Of a stretch of DNA of 64,000 nucleotides, positions 1 to 11,205 are shown one piece after another. The notes under the pieces are model-generated. The model saw only the letters and a list, made by a program, of their open reading frames with translations. It did not search any database and was not told where the DNA came from. This DNA comes from Ceriagrion tenellum. Its lineage: Eukaryota > Arthropoda > Insecta > Odonata > Coenagrionidae. The stretch covers positions 6,558,749 through 6,622,748 of the forward strand of contig OY720638.1 of NCBI GenBank assembly GCA_963169105.1, written 5' to 3'. The first letter of the stretch is position 1; every line of letters starts with the position of its first letter. Both the position numbers and the translations under genes were made by a program.

Positions 1-1640
1 AAGACCTCAAAATTGTAAAATTTGGCTTCATTTTTTGCTTTTTACAAAAACTGGTCTCTGGCAGACATAAACAATATATTCAATATTAGATTAAAATTGA
101 TAAATCGGAAATATGTTGAGTATTAAATAAGTTATTAGGAAAGTAAGAACTAACTGAAAACGCGCCGATCAAGAGCGGTTCTAGCGGCGAAATAGGCAAG
201 CAGGTGAAGGCGCTCGCGGAGATTCGAGGGGAGGCAATGAGTGGCCACTGGAGGGGAATGAGGGGAAGGCCCCGAGGGGAGGGGAAGGGTATGAAGTTGG
301 AGGACTTGGTATGATTGAGCTAGAGCGGCGTGCAAGGAAAGTTTTACACTGTGGAGGAGGAACTGAAGACTGGCATCATCCGGCGTTTGACGGCACCATC
401 TTTGACTCGGCACCTGCTGGCATTCCTACTCTCCTGTTTTGAGTTTGCATCCTCTTGTCTTTCTCTCACGGACTGCTAGACAACTGACTTCACGGCCTCT
501 CTCTGAACGTATCCCATATAGTACCATCGGCCGTTAATACGGCGGTATTGGCCACAAACGGGAGTACTACCTCATCCTAGACGCGACCACCTCCATCGAG
601 GCGCAACAACCCGGCCATATGGCATAATCTTCGGACGCCAAGGCTGATTGTTTCTCTTATCCAAGCCATACTTACGTACTTTGGTATTGCTTTGCTGAGC
701 TGCCTTGTAGATATGCACTACCTTGTGGACTTTCTATCAGTATTGCATTGGCGAGTCCCTAGTACAAAGTCGGAAAATCAATCATTTTGGTTGTTAAAAA
801 ATTACTATTCCTATAGGTTACTGGGTGTTCTTGCTTGAAGTTAGCGCTAACTTTAATGTATGTTGACGCAGTTCCATAATGTTAGATAATTCAATAATAA
901 CTAACATGTATATTTTGTTCTGCTTGCTCTGTTGGAGATGGAGACTCAAGTGTGATGAAAAAAGTACCCGAACTAGTGTCGTACGATAGGCACGTTAAAA
1001 AAATGAATACGCGAATCACGCAGTGAAGCTCTACTTCAAAGCATTGTTCAAGATTGCGGAGGCGAGGCCCATAGTCAAAAGCATTCTAACAAAAGTAAAA
1101 ATGAGAGTGAAGCAGCTCGCGGCGATATTATATATAATCGTACAGAAGAGAATACCGTTGAGACCCTGGTCGAGGCTTTAAAAAAATGGTCCCAAATTTG
1201 GATGTCACGCGTCATGCCGAGACTACTTCTGTCAATCTGCCGACAGGAAGTTGAAGGTTATTACCAAGGATGAAATGGCATGCCTCGAAAAAATTGATGT
1301 GGCTATGAAGCCACTTATTCGAAAATCTGGAAGGTTGATATCACACGAAACCAGTAACAGTGCAGAAAAATTTGTCTTAGGCCGAATTTTATGTTTTAGG
1401 CCAAATTTTTCGGCAGAAAACAAGTGGATAGGGGCAATAGAGAATCATATCAACACAGGAATTTCGGCTCTGGTCTTGATTTCTAACTGGGACCTGTGTG
1501 GAGATATTAAACTTGGGAAACGCTCACAGGCAGAAGTCCCCACAAGCCTGTCAAATTCACTTGTCACGGACAAGACCTAAAACAACGAAAAGGACACTAA
1601 GGGCCAATCAGAAAAGAAAAGATGGTGGGGGGAATGAATT
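1..1640. other. Unannotated AT-rich flank
   Basis: I see no supportable gene here. A frame open on the minus strand at 150-413 lies in G-rich sequence and resembles nothing I know. A 109-codon plus-strand frame at 1251-1580 lies just upstream of the YqaJ relic and could be its decayed 5' part, but it shows no recognisable motif. Confidence 0.5.
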
Positions 1641-1641
1641 A

Positions 1642-2220
1642 ATCGATTGACTTCATCCACTTTGGAATAATCTGCAAAAAGCGGCTTCTGTACGACCGTA
1701 AGTTTCAGAATGAAGCAATGCAATACGGGCAACTTCACGAAAACAAAGCGATAAGGCAGTACGAGGAAATCTCCGGGCGTAAGATGACTCCTTCAGGGCT
1801 GCTCAATGACCTCAAGCAATGTTTCTTTGCCGCTTCTTTGGATGGCAACGCTGTTGATGCGGGCATTATTGAGGTAAAATGCCCTAATTCTGCAGAACAG
1901 TTGGCGTTGGAAGAAGCAGCGAACAAAATTTAGTTTTTTTGTCTTGACGAAAGTCTGCAATTAAAAACAAACCGCAATTATTACTACCAAATTGATGGCC
2001 AGCTACATGTTACCGGCGCCCCATTCTGCGACTTTGTGGTATGGACTAAGGATGATTGCAGAATTAACAGGATTTTAGGGGATGGTGACTTTTGGTCAAA
2101 AAAATGGAGCCTAAGATAAGTCTTTTTATAAAGAAATTCTTCTGCCGGAAATAATAGATCCTAGAGTGAGTAGATCAATGGATTTGCGTGAGCCGGAGTT
2201 TCCTTCAAAATTATACATTT
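1642..2220 (+). pseudogene. YqaJ-type exonuclease domain, decayed
   Basis: The frame from 1642 reads a substrate-entry segment (IICKKRLLYDRKFQNEA), then YGQLHENKAIRQYEEISGRK, then FFAASLDG and GIIEVKCP. The D of SLDG and the EVK of IIEVKCP fall where the PD-(D/E)XK catalytic residues of YqaJ/lambda-exonuclease folds sit. An in-frame TAG at 1931-1933 is followed by the same open frame (NYYYQIDGQLHVTG, CDFVVWT), which matches the second half of the fold. A further frameshift near 2115 leads to KEILLPEIIDPRVSRSMDL in the next frame. Family members are 5'-3' or viral-recombinase-like DNases; in insects many copies behave as repeats. This copy has at least one stop and one frameshift, so it is dead unless the TAG is read through. 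The family call is confident; whether the copy came from a transposon, a virus or a host gene is not. Confidence 0.75.
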
Positions 2221-3136
2221 CTTTCCGTTTTTGTATGTAAAAAAAGTTACGGAAAATAACCTACTTTCAGCTGTAGAAATCGTTAGTCAATCAGTATAAT
2301 TGATCAATTTAATCAGTATTTACGAAGATTGATTCCTAACACAAGTTTGCTGCAGCACCCCACACTCATTTCTCAGGTCTGCCTTCTTCTGAAAGAATAT
2401 ATCATCTGCCTAATAATTTCTCTAATGTATTCCGTTACTTCCCGACTTCCTCCTTTCTTTCCACTGTGCGACCACTTCATTTTTGAATAGATATTTGCGC
2501 CATAGTTTGAGCTGAATAACATTGCCTTTTCAGATACGAGCAGTTTTTATTAACCACGGTATGCGTACTTGGTAGCTATTTGTGCAAAATTGAGATCAAT
2601 CCATTATATCTACGCCGGTTATGTACTTACTACAATAAATGATCATTTAAGGCTTTTCTTTTTTAACTTTTGCAGAAATAATCGTGTGAAGTTAGATATA
2701 AATAAGAGTGCTGCTAGAATAGTTTCCAATCCACGGTTTGAATTTGGAGCACATTGGAACTTATCTGCAAACTTGAGCGCTGATGAATGGAACAATGTGT
2801 ACTGACGAATTGTTTGATAGCCTATCGATACAATTAAGACATAGAAAAAGCCACGGCCGAGTGTTGTGATCGAATCCTTTCAATAAACCCACGTTTTTAA
2901 AAGTGCTTGCTATTTACCACTGAGAAATTTAAAATGCCCATCACAGTTTGGCGCCTTAACAGAATATCAACACAAAAACAATGATCGCCGGAGCCACTGA
3001 CGAAGTTCTTTTGCCGGGAAGACATCTCTTGTGACGCCGTTAAATTTGGATTATAGGCCATTAACAATGCATCTGAGCCGTATTAAGCTTAACCTTAAAT
3101 ATCCATGACATTCCATGTGATTAGAAGAAAGTACAT
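2221..3136. other. Intergenic; one possible decayed exon
   Basis: Mostly AT-rich. A pyrimidine-rich acceptor (cttttgcag, ending near 2673) is followed by a frame reading NNRVKLDINKSAARIVSN and onward to a TGA at about 2803. It could be a terminal exon belonging to the nearby YqaJ-type relic or to a host gene. No family is recognised. Confidence 0.25.
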
Positions 3137-3139
3137 AAT

Positions 3140-5036
3140 GGCTGCTATTCTGAATGAAATAGCATTACAGCTATAGCCAAAAATAGCTATCGTGACGCTA
3201 TTTTCCCAAGAATAGCGTTACCGACGCTTTTTGCGATTCTGAATGAAGAAATGGCTACCGGAAGTTGCTATTTACGGGTTTTGAAATAGCGGCGCCGCTA
3301 TCCGTGATTCTGAACGCGAAATGACGCCTGGGAGCGTTGCTATTTTAGACCTGATGGACGATCTGATCTTTAGACGATCTGATCCCCACGTTATACGAAT
3401 AGCGTACAGCTATTCTCGAGTGAAACGGCCACCTGATTCTTTATCACACGTATTCTAACGAAGATTCAGCAAAATATGCATTGAAAAGTGTTCCTAAATA
3501 CATAAAAATATTAGCAGGATTGACTTGTCAATACGTATATTCCAGTAAACATAAAAAATTCTTCTCATAAAAAGTAGGCAAATGTGCCAAGCTGGACGGG
3601 AAGGAATAGTGAGCAAACTTCTTTGAAACTGAACCAAGTTGAGTTTAAGCATGAAAATGGAAACCTTCCTTAACATTGCCTTTTCCCGTACCTCTCATTG
3701 TAGACTGGTATTTTTTCGACCGAGTCTCATTGCTTTATTCTTGCATTGCATGATTTTTCCCATCTCTCAGCCGGGGATAACAAGTTTAGGTAAAATAGAA
3801 GAACCTGTTCTACACGCATGGATGAGTATTCACTCTCTCCGTAAAGAATTGTATCTAGCATTTCCGTTGTATTATTTAAACAAGTCGGCTCGAAATATTG
3901 CTTACCATATTCACATTCACTTCAAACCTCCCAACGGTCCCACAAGATTTTCAAGAGGCTAATTGCGATGTCTAACCATCTTATTAAGCCCGGTGCTATT
4001 TATAATAATACATTTCAAATATCCGTGATGAAATAATTGATATTTACCATCACATCACTTTCCTTGATACACTTACATATCATTATTCCCACTCCGTATA
4101 CATCCAAACGTCGTCTGCTCAGTCGAATAAGTGGTGAGAATAATATCAACAACCCAACAGATACACAAAAACAATATGCTTTGTTTCAATTTTGAGTTAA
4201 CTGTAATTATACGTGATTAAATTCTTCTCTCAGCATGGTAATCCGTTATTTGTCAATATGTAACAAACGTCTCAAGAATTTACTGAACTGAATTTCCGTT
4301 CACCGCACAGGTTCTCCGAAAGTTTTCTATCAGTTGATGAATTTAATAGAATACTATATTATTATAGGTAACAAATCCAATGATAACCTCAAATGAAAGT
4401 ATACTTTGAAGATAATGCTGGATCATGCACGTCTCATGTATCCAAACGTCGTCCGCTCCGTAGAATCAATTGTATAAGTTAAAATATTAAAAAATTAACC
4501 TAAAAGATACATAAAAACAATATGCTTTTTTACGATGGTGAGGTGAACTATCATAATAGAAATTAAAATTGTTTTCCCAGCTCAGGTAGCAGTTATATGT
4601 TCACATAGGTATGCATAACAAACATCGCCAGCCTTTCCTAAACTGAAATCCCGTTCTATCACAAAATCTAAAATTATCAGAGAGTTATCTATCAGCTGAT
4701 AAATGCAGAACAAAATAAAGTATAATAATAGTATCCGATGACAGCATTGAATGAATTTAGTTGGATTATTTATTGAAAACATTCTTTCATGCACCAGACT
4801 CACGGCATCCATGGCGAAGGTCTCAGCTGTTTGTGAAAAACGTAAACATCGCTCGTCATTGGCTGCCTGAATTTCCAATTACTTTACCAGAAGGTTTTCA
4901 TACGGGAAGGGGCGGGATTAATTACGGAACCGACGCCTTGGATAGCTGCATCGTATTCAGAATCGCTTCTGACGCTATTCTGGAGCAAGGAATAGCATTA
5001 GCCAGAAATAGCGTCGCTCGATTCAGAATAGCAGCC
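3140..5036. mobile_element. 1.9-kb TIR element with GCTATT-rich ends
   Basis: The left end reads GGCTGCTATTCTGAAT and the right end is its exact inverse complement (16 bp). AAT flanks both ends (3137-3139 and 5037-5039), consistent with a 3-bp target duplication as made by PIF/Harbinger-type transposases. The first 250 bp and last 90 bp are packed with GCTATT/AATAGC words and the phrase ATTCTGAA, which look like subterminal transposase-binding repeats. Internally, about 345 bp is loosely duplicated in direct order: TCCAAACGTCGTC at 4103 and 4441, AACAATATGCT near 4171 and 4517. A 98-codon minus-strand frame (4582-4878) has no recognised domain. I infer a non-autonomous element; the superfamily is inferred only from the duplication length. 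Confidence 0.7.
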
Positions 5037-5406
5037 AATATTCCCGTCCTCAAGGGTAGGAATAAATTACATGTTGAGAACTAGCGATCTATCAGCAATC
5101 ATCTGTAAACTGTAAATTTATGGAAACAATTATTGCTAATTATTTGCGTGGGACGATAATAATTGGCTGTTTAAAATCCAACTTGCCTTACTCAAGAGGT
5201 AATCCTACGAAACTCAGCAATTAGGGATCTGTCAGAAAATATACAATTGGTTATATAGGGTTCAAGAAGTAGATGCGGTTGTGCTAGTCCAAGACCTTTA
5301 GCAACGTGCCTTACGATAAACTAAAAGAAAAGATTGGGAAACTAAAAAAAGGATCATATTAGGGAGAGAGACCTTATTCCTCAGGTTGTTTTCAACTGAG
5401 GGAAAC
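5037..5406. other. Intergenic, nothing recognised
   Basis: AT-rich sequence with no coding, RNA or repeat signal that I can support. Confidence 0.4.
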
Positions 5407-5451
5407 TTAAAAAGTATTAACAAACAAAATTTGTTTGTTAATACTTTTTAA
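5407..5451. repeat. 45-nt perfect palindrome
   Basis: Two 22-bp arms are exact inverse complements around a single central A. The left arm begins TTAAAAAGTATTAACAAACA. Both ends are TTAA. There is no coding or known-element context. It could be a vestigial piggyBac-target (TTAA) foldback, a hairpin-capped repair scar, or an assembly or cloning artefact. Confidence 0.9.
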
Positions 5452-6046
5452 TCTTAGTAAGTTCATCTTGGAAACGAACTCTCTGCCGACTTCTATGTCG
5501 ACGACTGCATTTTCTACGGGAAAGACGATAGCGATAGTGAAGTTAATTGAATAACAACCAAAAGATAAATAAATGGGTAGTGAAGAAAGAAATAGAATTA
5601 ATTAGGTATTGCAAAAAGCAAATTATTCAGTTTCTCAAACGGTAGGGTACGTGCAATAAGGGAAGAATAATAGCAAAGAGAAATGGATAATTTTTGTTTC
5701 ATGGGGATATAACCAAGATGACTTTCCAAGCAGCCTAATATTCCAAGGAAAATATCCCTTTGGAAGCGACTGAAAGGTGAGGTGTGTAAGATAACACGCA
5801 AATTGCAACTTGATACTCGGTTCTCGAAGAAAAATGCGCCAGCTCCAAGACCGAAGGTCGCAGCTGCGTTGGTGTCGGGTTCCGATGTGGAAGGAGAGAG
5901 GAAGACTTGGAAGGGGAGGGAGGGACTCTCAAGTTCCACAGTCCGACGTAGTTCCCGATACATGCTTAGGAGGTCGCGCTCACGGCCTGCGTCCGTCGTC
6001 CCATCTTGCGAGGGAGATTCACACTAACTCGCCGTCGTATTTAGCC
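5452..6046. other. Intergenic; two overlapping open frames of unknown meaning
   Basis: At 5782-6027 and 5810-6085 two plus-strand frames overlap in moderately GC-rich sequence; a minus-strand frame covers 5598-5963. None shows a domain, signal peptide or convincing start. I do not call a gene. Confidence 0.3.
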
Positions 6047-6047
6047 T

Positions 6048-6357
6048 TAAAAAAAACGCGAGGGAAAATTTTCCGAACAACATAGCCTCGGATTCCTTGT
6101 GATGAGCGTAATACATTGTGATAATGATTTTTATCACAGCTAGGCAAATATCACAATAAGGATATGCAAAAAGTCTGATTCACAACTAAATAACTAAGAT
6201 TAACAACTGAATACTCCACGAATTAATGGGGCATATTCCATGCACGTCAGCGACGGACATTAGTTTTAGTTGGCGAAATTAAGGGCGGGAGAACTGGCCG
6301 ATAAACGTAATGGTAGAAAAATAAAGAGGATTCCTATCGCAGTTTCTCCCTGACTGT
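6048..6357 (+). repeat. Interspersed repeat R1, copy A, left part
   Basis: It begins AAAAAAAACGCGAGGGAAAA and matches 33402-33690 along its length, including words such as GGAAAATTTTCCGAACAACA, CTGATTCACAACTAAATAA and TAATGGTAGAAAAATAAAGA. The copy is cut at 6357 by the 5-kb insertion and resumes at 11356. It is non-coding; the end of the family carries repeated CCCTGACTNTTCC words. Confidence 0.85.
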
Positions 6358-6987
6358 CAGTAGCGTAGCCAGAGGGGAGCAGGGGGGCGAATGTCCCCCC
6401 CCCCGCCCCCTGTGTTCTGCAGCCTTATTCTGGAACTCACTGTCTATACTTACTTTCACCTAATGGACACGTTAACTGCGTTTAAGGCACTCGCTTTACA
6501 CGAATATTCCGGAAATCACTAACTTGAGCAAAGCCGTTACCGTAACCGTTATCGGCCCTTTAAGCGAAAATTTTCATTCTGAAACGGGCAGCAAACACTC
6601 TTAAAGCAGGAAGCTTTAAGGGGCTAGTTATCGTATAGTGCATGTCTTTATCGCTTCAAGTGCAAGATCATAAGCCTTAGCGGAGCTCATTATCACGAAA
6701 GAACAGGTTATAGGTACATGGAAGTTTAAAACTTACTTTGTTTGTTTACAACGACTTGCATGTTATATTTTCGCATTTTCTGTGCATTTATCTCAAAATT
6801 ATAGTAGCAGAACGTTTTCACACGTGTTTTGTGAATTTTTCCAGAATTGGTGTATGACTTGAGTCAGTGGGGTGACGTTTATTGTACAGTTAGTCGGTAG
6901 CTTAGATATTTTAAGTAAAATATAGAGTCCTGATATTACTATGTCAATTTGTACAAATTTCTTGTGGCTTTACTCTCTAGCTGAATT

Positions 6988-9121
6988 ATGGAGGAAGAAG
7001 CTGAGTTTCAAGCGCTCTATTTGTGGGCTGCCGACAGACAGCAATTGTCCATTTCAAGGAGACAACTCCGTGACACCATGGACCAACTCGTTTCTCGGGA
7101 GACATTGCACGTATAATAAGGATACAATAAGAGGACGACTGCGTCGGCAAAGGACTTGCGGCCTGTCAGCCGAATTGCAAGTAAGAAATATGATATTGCA
7201 TGAACGCCACATAAGTTACCGCATCGTCATAATATATGATACTGAAAAGGTACCTTTCTCGTAGGTACTGACGGCTCTCCGTTTTTTTTGCAACGGGCTC
7301 CTACCAGAGGAGTGTAGGCCAGGAATTTTTTGTTTCCTTGTCACAACCTGCGGTCAGTAGGGCCATCAAGTACGTTGCTAGAGGGTTTATGGAGGAATTA
7401 GGCCAACAATGGATTGACTGATGAGAGACTGATGAGAGACGGAATGCCATTAAAAGAAGGTAGTATAATTTCCTTGAAAATTTTTCATCTGCATTTTTCT
7501 AAACAATCCCTTACTTTCTTTCCATATTTTTTGCCTTAATTCTTATTATATATTCCACAGATTCAGGGAAACATATGGCATCAAAGGAGTCATTGGGTGC
7601 ATAGACTACACTCAAATAGCAGTAGTGAGGCCCCACATACGTGAGGAGGCGTACTACAATTATAAAGGCTCCCATTCACTCAATGTGCAACCTGTAAGTG
7701 CAATAATTCCTTTCTCGTATGGCCTTCTCAAATTTACTTGCATCTGATTTGGTTCTCAATTTTTAATTATTATAGATATGCTGGTATATCATATCATGCA
7801 TACACATATTTGAATATACATGATTGTATTTATCTCACTCTTTACTGAACTAAACACTCCTCTGTGGTCTTTCTCTCTCGTCCTAAGTCTTTTTCATATT
7901 TTTCAGGTTTGCTCTTTTGATCTTGAGATCTTAAACCAGAATAATAGGTTCCCTGGATCTGTACACGACAGCTTTATATGGAGGCAATCTGCTATCAGGC
8001 AGGAAATGGTAGGACTTTGGGAGAATGGGAACAAAGATTCATGGCTCTTAGGTGAGGCCTCATTGCTTTTCTCAAAAGGATAGTGTTGGTGGCTGGATTG
8101 TAACAATCGAATATACAGGGTGTCCCATAAATGTCACGCCACAGTGACACTGGAGCTAGGGCAGCCTAAGAGGAACCGAACCAGCCTAATATGACCTTAG
8201 TAAAAGTAGCACGGTTTTCGAGATATTGCCAAATTAAAGCTTTTTCAAAAATTTCACTTTTTTTACATTTATAGTCCCAGAATTCACTTGAATAGCTCTT
8301 AAATTAAGTTTTTTTTATTGTACGATATCATCAGTCGGTTATTAAGCTGACAAAACTGTTATTTTATTGATAACTAATGTAAAATGAGGAAAAATACTGC
8401 ATTAATCTTGACTTAACTTAGCAGCAAAAAAAACAACTTCGACTTTAACCGCCTGCCGTGAAAAAAAATACTAGAAAGTAAATGAGATAGTAACTTCAAA
8501 AACTTGCGTATGTTATGCCGATTTTAAAATGGTATGAGTAGGAAAAGTAGCGTGATTTTATTTATTAAGATACATGTATCATACCATTTTAAAATTGGCA
8601 TAACATTTGGCAATATCTAGAAAACCGTGTAACTTTTACTAAGGTCATATTAGGCTGGTTCGGTTCCTCTTAGGCTGCCCTAGCTCCAGTATCACTGTGG
8701 CGTGACATTTATGGGACACCCTGTATAACATAAATTCTTGTCCTCAGGTGATAGTGGGTGTCCCCTTGAGCCTTGGCTCATGACTCCCATTCTAGATGCA
8801 GCTGAGGGAACAGCTGAGGCACGATATACTCGTGCACACACTCAGACAATGAACTGTGTGGAGAGAATGTTTGGTGTCCTTAAGAACACTTTCCGGTGTA
8901 TAATACACCACAGAGTACTGCACTATCAGCCCCCGGTAATGTCAGCTATAATTGTGACCTGTGCAGTGCTACACAACATGAGAATACAGCACAACATAAT
9001 GGATGGAGGGGATGGTGGGGATATCGAGGCTGAACAAATTGAAAGAAATGTAGAGAACAATGGGGGAAGACGTGGGGAGCGATTAGCTGAAGCAGAAAGA
9101 GTCAGGGCAATGATTGTTTAG
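6988..9121 (+). pseudogene. PIF/Harbinger transposase (HARBI1-like), five exons
   Basis: Exons by eye: 6988-7180, 7265-7459, 7561-7693, 7907-8051 and 8748-9121, all with GT/AG borders and consistent phase at most joins. Exon 1 starts MEEEAEFQALYLWAADRQQL. Exon 2 holds the helix-turn-helix stretch VSLSQPAVSRAIKYVARGF. Exon 3 holds GVIGCIDYTQIAVVRP with the first catalytic D. Exon 4 has RFPGSVHDSFIW with the second D. Exon 5 has PLEPWLMTP and CVERMFGVLKNTFRC with the catalytic E, followed by a TAG stop. All DDE residues survive. Defects: a stop or frameshift near 7115 and another frameshift near 7330, so no full protein is encoded. A polyadenylation hexamer lies at 9462. A domesticated HARBI1 is an alternative, but the frameshifts argue against it. 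Confidence 0.88.
8116..8723. mobile_element. Long-TIR MITE in the last Harbinger intron
   Basis: The ends read CAGGGTGTCCCATAAATGTC and its inverse complement. The TIR runs about 118 bp (8116-8233 against 8606-8723) with only a few mismatches. TATA flanks both sides, consistent with the TA target duplication of Tc1/mariner-type elements. A second inverted repeat of 28 bp with one mismatch (8512-8539 against 8579-8606) nests inside. There is no open frame. The insertion lies wholly within the intron 8052-8747, so splice sites are untouched. Confidence 0.92.
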
Positions 9122-11029
9122 AATTTGTCAAAATGTTACATGTGTGTTGTACTTGGAAGGAAGTATAGGTGAAAAGAGGGCTATAACTATGGCATTGATA
9201 TCATCTGATTTCAATTTGGTGTTGCTATGTGTTAAGTGAAGTGGGAGGCCATTTGGAAAGGATTAAACTAAGGGTAGTCCTAGCATGGACTCTTGAACAC
9301 CAGGATGAGGCACAGCTGTTAGTATCATACAAGTGCCCCTATAAAAAGGCTTACAAATTGTTGTCTGTCACTTACATACGGCATAATTCATCTTAGTGCC
9401 TCACCTAAAATATATTGTCACCAGATTGTTAGCTTTACGTTTTAATATTTTGTTATGAATGGAATAAAAGACTTTGGTGAAATAAAAAATAAACCTGCAA
9501 TGCAAATTTTCTTGTTAGACCCTGCAGGGCCTTATTTAGGACCTCAAATAGCACTTGGACAAATAATCTTCAGCGCACGAAGTCCAAGCACCACCCATTT
9601 CTATGCCATGTCAGGAGCACTGTTAGGTTTTTGACTGTATCCTTTTAAATATCAGATATTTCCCATGTACTTTGCGTAGCTAAACCCTTCTCATATGCTT
9701 TTGTTGAGTACAAGAAGAAGTACTAACCGTGGGAAAATGAAAATTGAACTATAAAGTGAACCAGCATTTTACTGGATGAGGAATTGGTTTTATAACATGA
9801 ACATTAGTGGTTTCAGTGGTACATAATAGAGTACAGTAACTTAATCATCTTGTTAAGCTCATATTGTGAAAAAGGTTTGGGGGTTGGGATATAGTGCAAT
9901 GCCAGACTTTTTGACCTATCAAATGCTCTATTCTCTGTATCCCATGACTTGCACTAAGTACAGTATCATGGATATTCACCAAGTTCTATCTGTGTTTACC
10001 TCCTATCTGTCACATCGTAATCAATATGTTGTGTATGAATGAATGCCATATGTTCTATATGCATTGTTATTCTTAGATGAGGTTGTATATGTACAATATT
10101 CTTAAGCCAATAAAAATATATTTTCCACATATTATTTCAATTGAACAATCAAAACCTAAATTAGTCATATTGATTTCAGGTCACAATGCAACCAAAAGGG
10201 GGGACTATAGCGAACCCCCTCTTTGGCCTAAAAATTGCTTTAGATAAAATGGCTTCTAAATCTTTTTAAATCTACAAACATTATTTCTACCTATTGTTAT
10301 TCATTTCGTGTGATTGAATAAGTACAGCAGGCATAAAATGATAAATCAAATTCACCTTATTCTTATCTTACTTGATCGGTTATTATGTAAAAAAACTAAT
10401 AGCTGTAAAGTGACAAAACAAGTATAGCCTCCCTTCCCCCAGAGCCCCACAGAATATAAATAATATGCCGTGAGTGTCATAACATGTCGCATGGTCGAGC
10501 TATCACTAATCACAATAATTATCAACATTAAAAATGGAAATATGCATGTCTCACATTTCAGAAATGTTTAATAAATTTCTCTATTGGATAGTATAATTTA
10601 TTATGAATTTGGCACATACAAGTAAAATATGTTTCAAAATAAGAGTATGATAATCATAACAGCCGTTACATTACCTTCTCGGCGCCTATTTTTCTTTGAA
10701 TTTAGTGCACTTCTTTCTTCACTTGCTTTCTTCTTTAGTTCCCTATTGGTCGAAACGATCCATGTCATCAACATCAGTGACGTCGATGGCTAAGCCATTA
10801 AGGAGACGGATCCAGGGACTTTCACTTAACCACCCGGTGACCGGAATACGATGGCAAAGTGCCTGCTGTTAACCCTTCTCGCTTTAAGTAGCTCGCGCCT
10901 ACCCGAGGTTCTCGAATAAACGTGCTGGCCCCCTAAGTCAGCGAATGTTTCCACTCTCAACTCCCAAGTACGTGCGTGAATCAATTTCATAACTTAATTA
11001 TCAACAATAAATTCTACGAGGTCCACAAG
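9122..11029. other. Non-coding 3' part of the composite insertion
   Basis: Apart from the polyadenylation hexamer at 9462, I see no gene or recognisable repeat in this 1.9-kb AT-rich stretch. It lies inside the 8-bp-flanked insertion, so it is transposon or nested-repeat DNA by position. Confidence 0.5.
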
Positions 11030-11070
11030 TTTGGATAGTATATTTTTATACGAGAAATATACTATCCAAA
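11030..11070. repeat. Perfect 16-bp hairpin
   Basis: TTTGGATAGTATATTT at 11030-11045 pairs exactly with AAATATACTATCCAAA at 11055-11070 across a 9-nt loop. The loop and 3' edge (TTATACGAGAAA) recur near 11220 on the other side of the repeat at 11071-11205. Confidence 0.88.
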
Positions 11071-11205
11071 TATACATCTACAGCAACGAAATACCGTGCA
11101 AGCCACCACTAGAATGTGTGGCACGAGGTGATTCCACACCAGCCATGCAGCACTCATCCCAGTCCAATAAGAATCGCGCGCGTTCCCCGGAATGTCAGAC
11201 CAATA
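11071..11205 (+). repeat. Dispersed repeat R2 (GCCACC...GTGTGTGGC core), copy 1
   Basis: The core GCAAGCCACCACTAGAATGT is followed by GTGGCACG, which pairs back on GCCACC. About 130 bp match the copy at 35290-35412, including CCAGCCATGCAGCACTCATC. Shorter, more diverged relatives are at 20005 and, inverted, at 60585. The spread and conserved hairpin suggest a retroelement 3' end or a SINE, but no body is attached here. Confidence 0.8.

Noticed and set aside
150..413. 87-codon minus-strand frame at the left edge
   Set aside because: Non-ATG start, biased composition, no recognisable motif or splice context.
8738..9121. Domesticated HARBI1 host gene
   Set aside because: The last exon is well kept, but upstream frameshifts and the location inside an insertion with target duplication favour a transposon relic.
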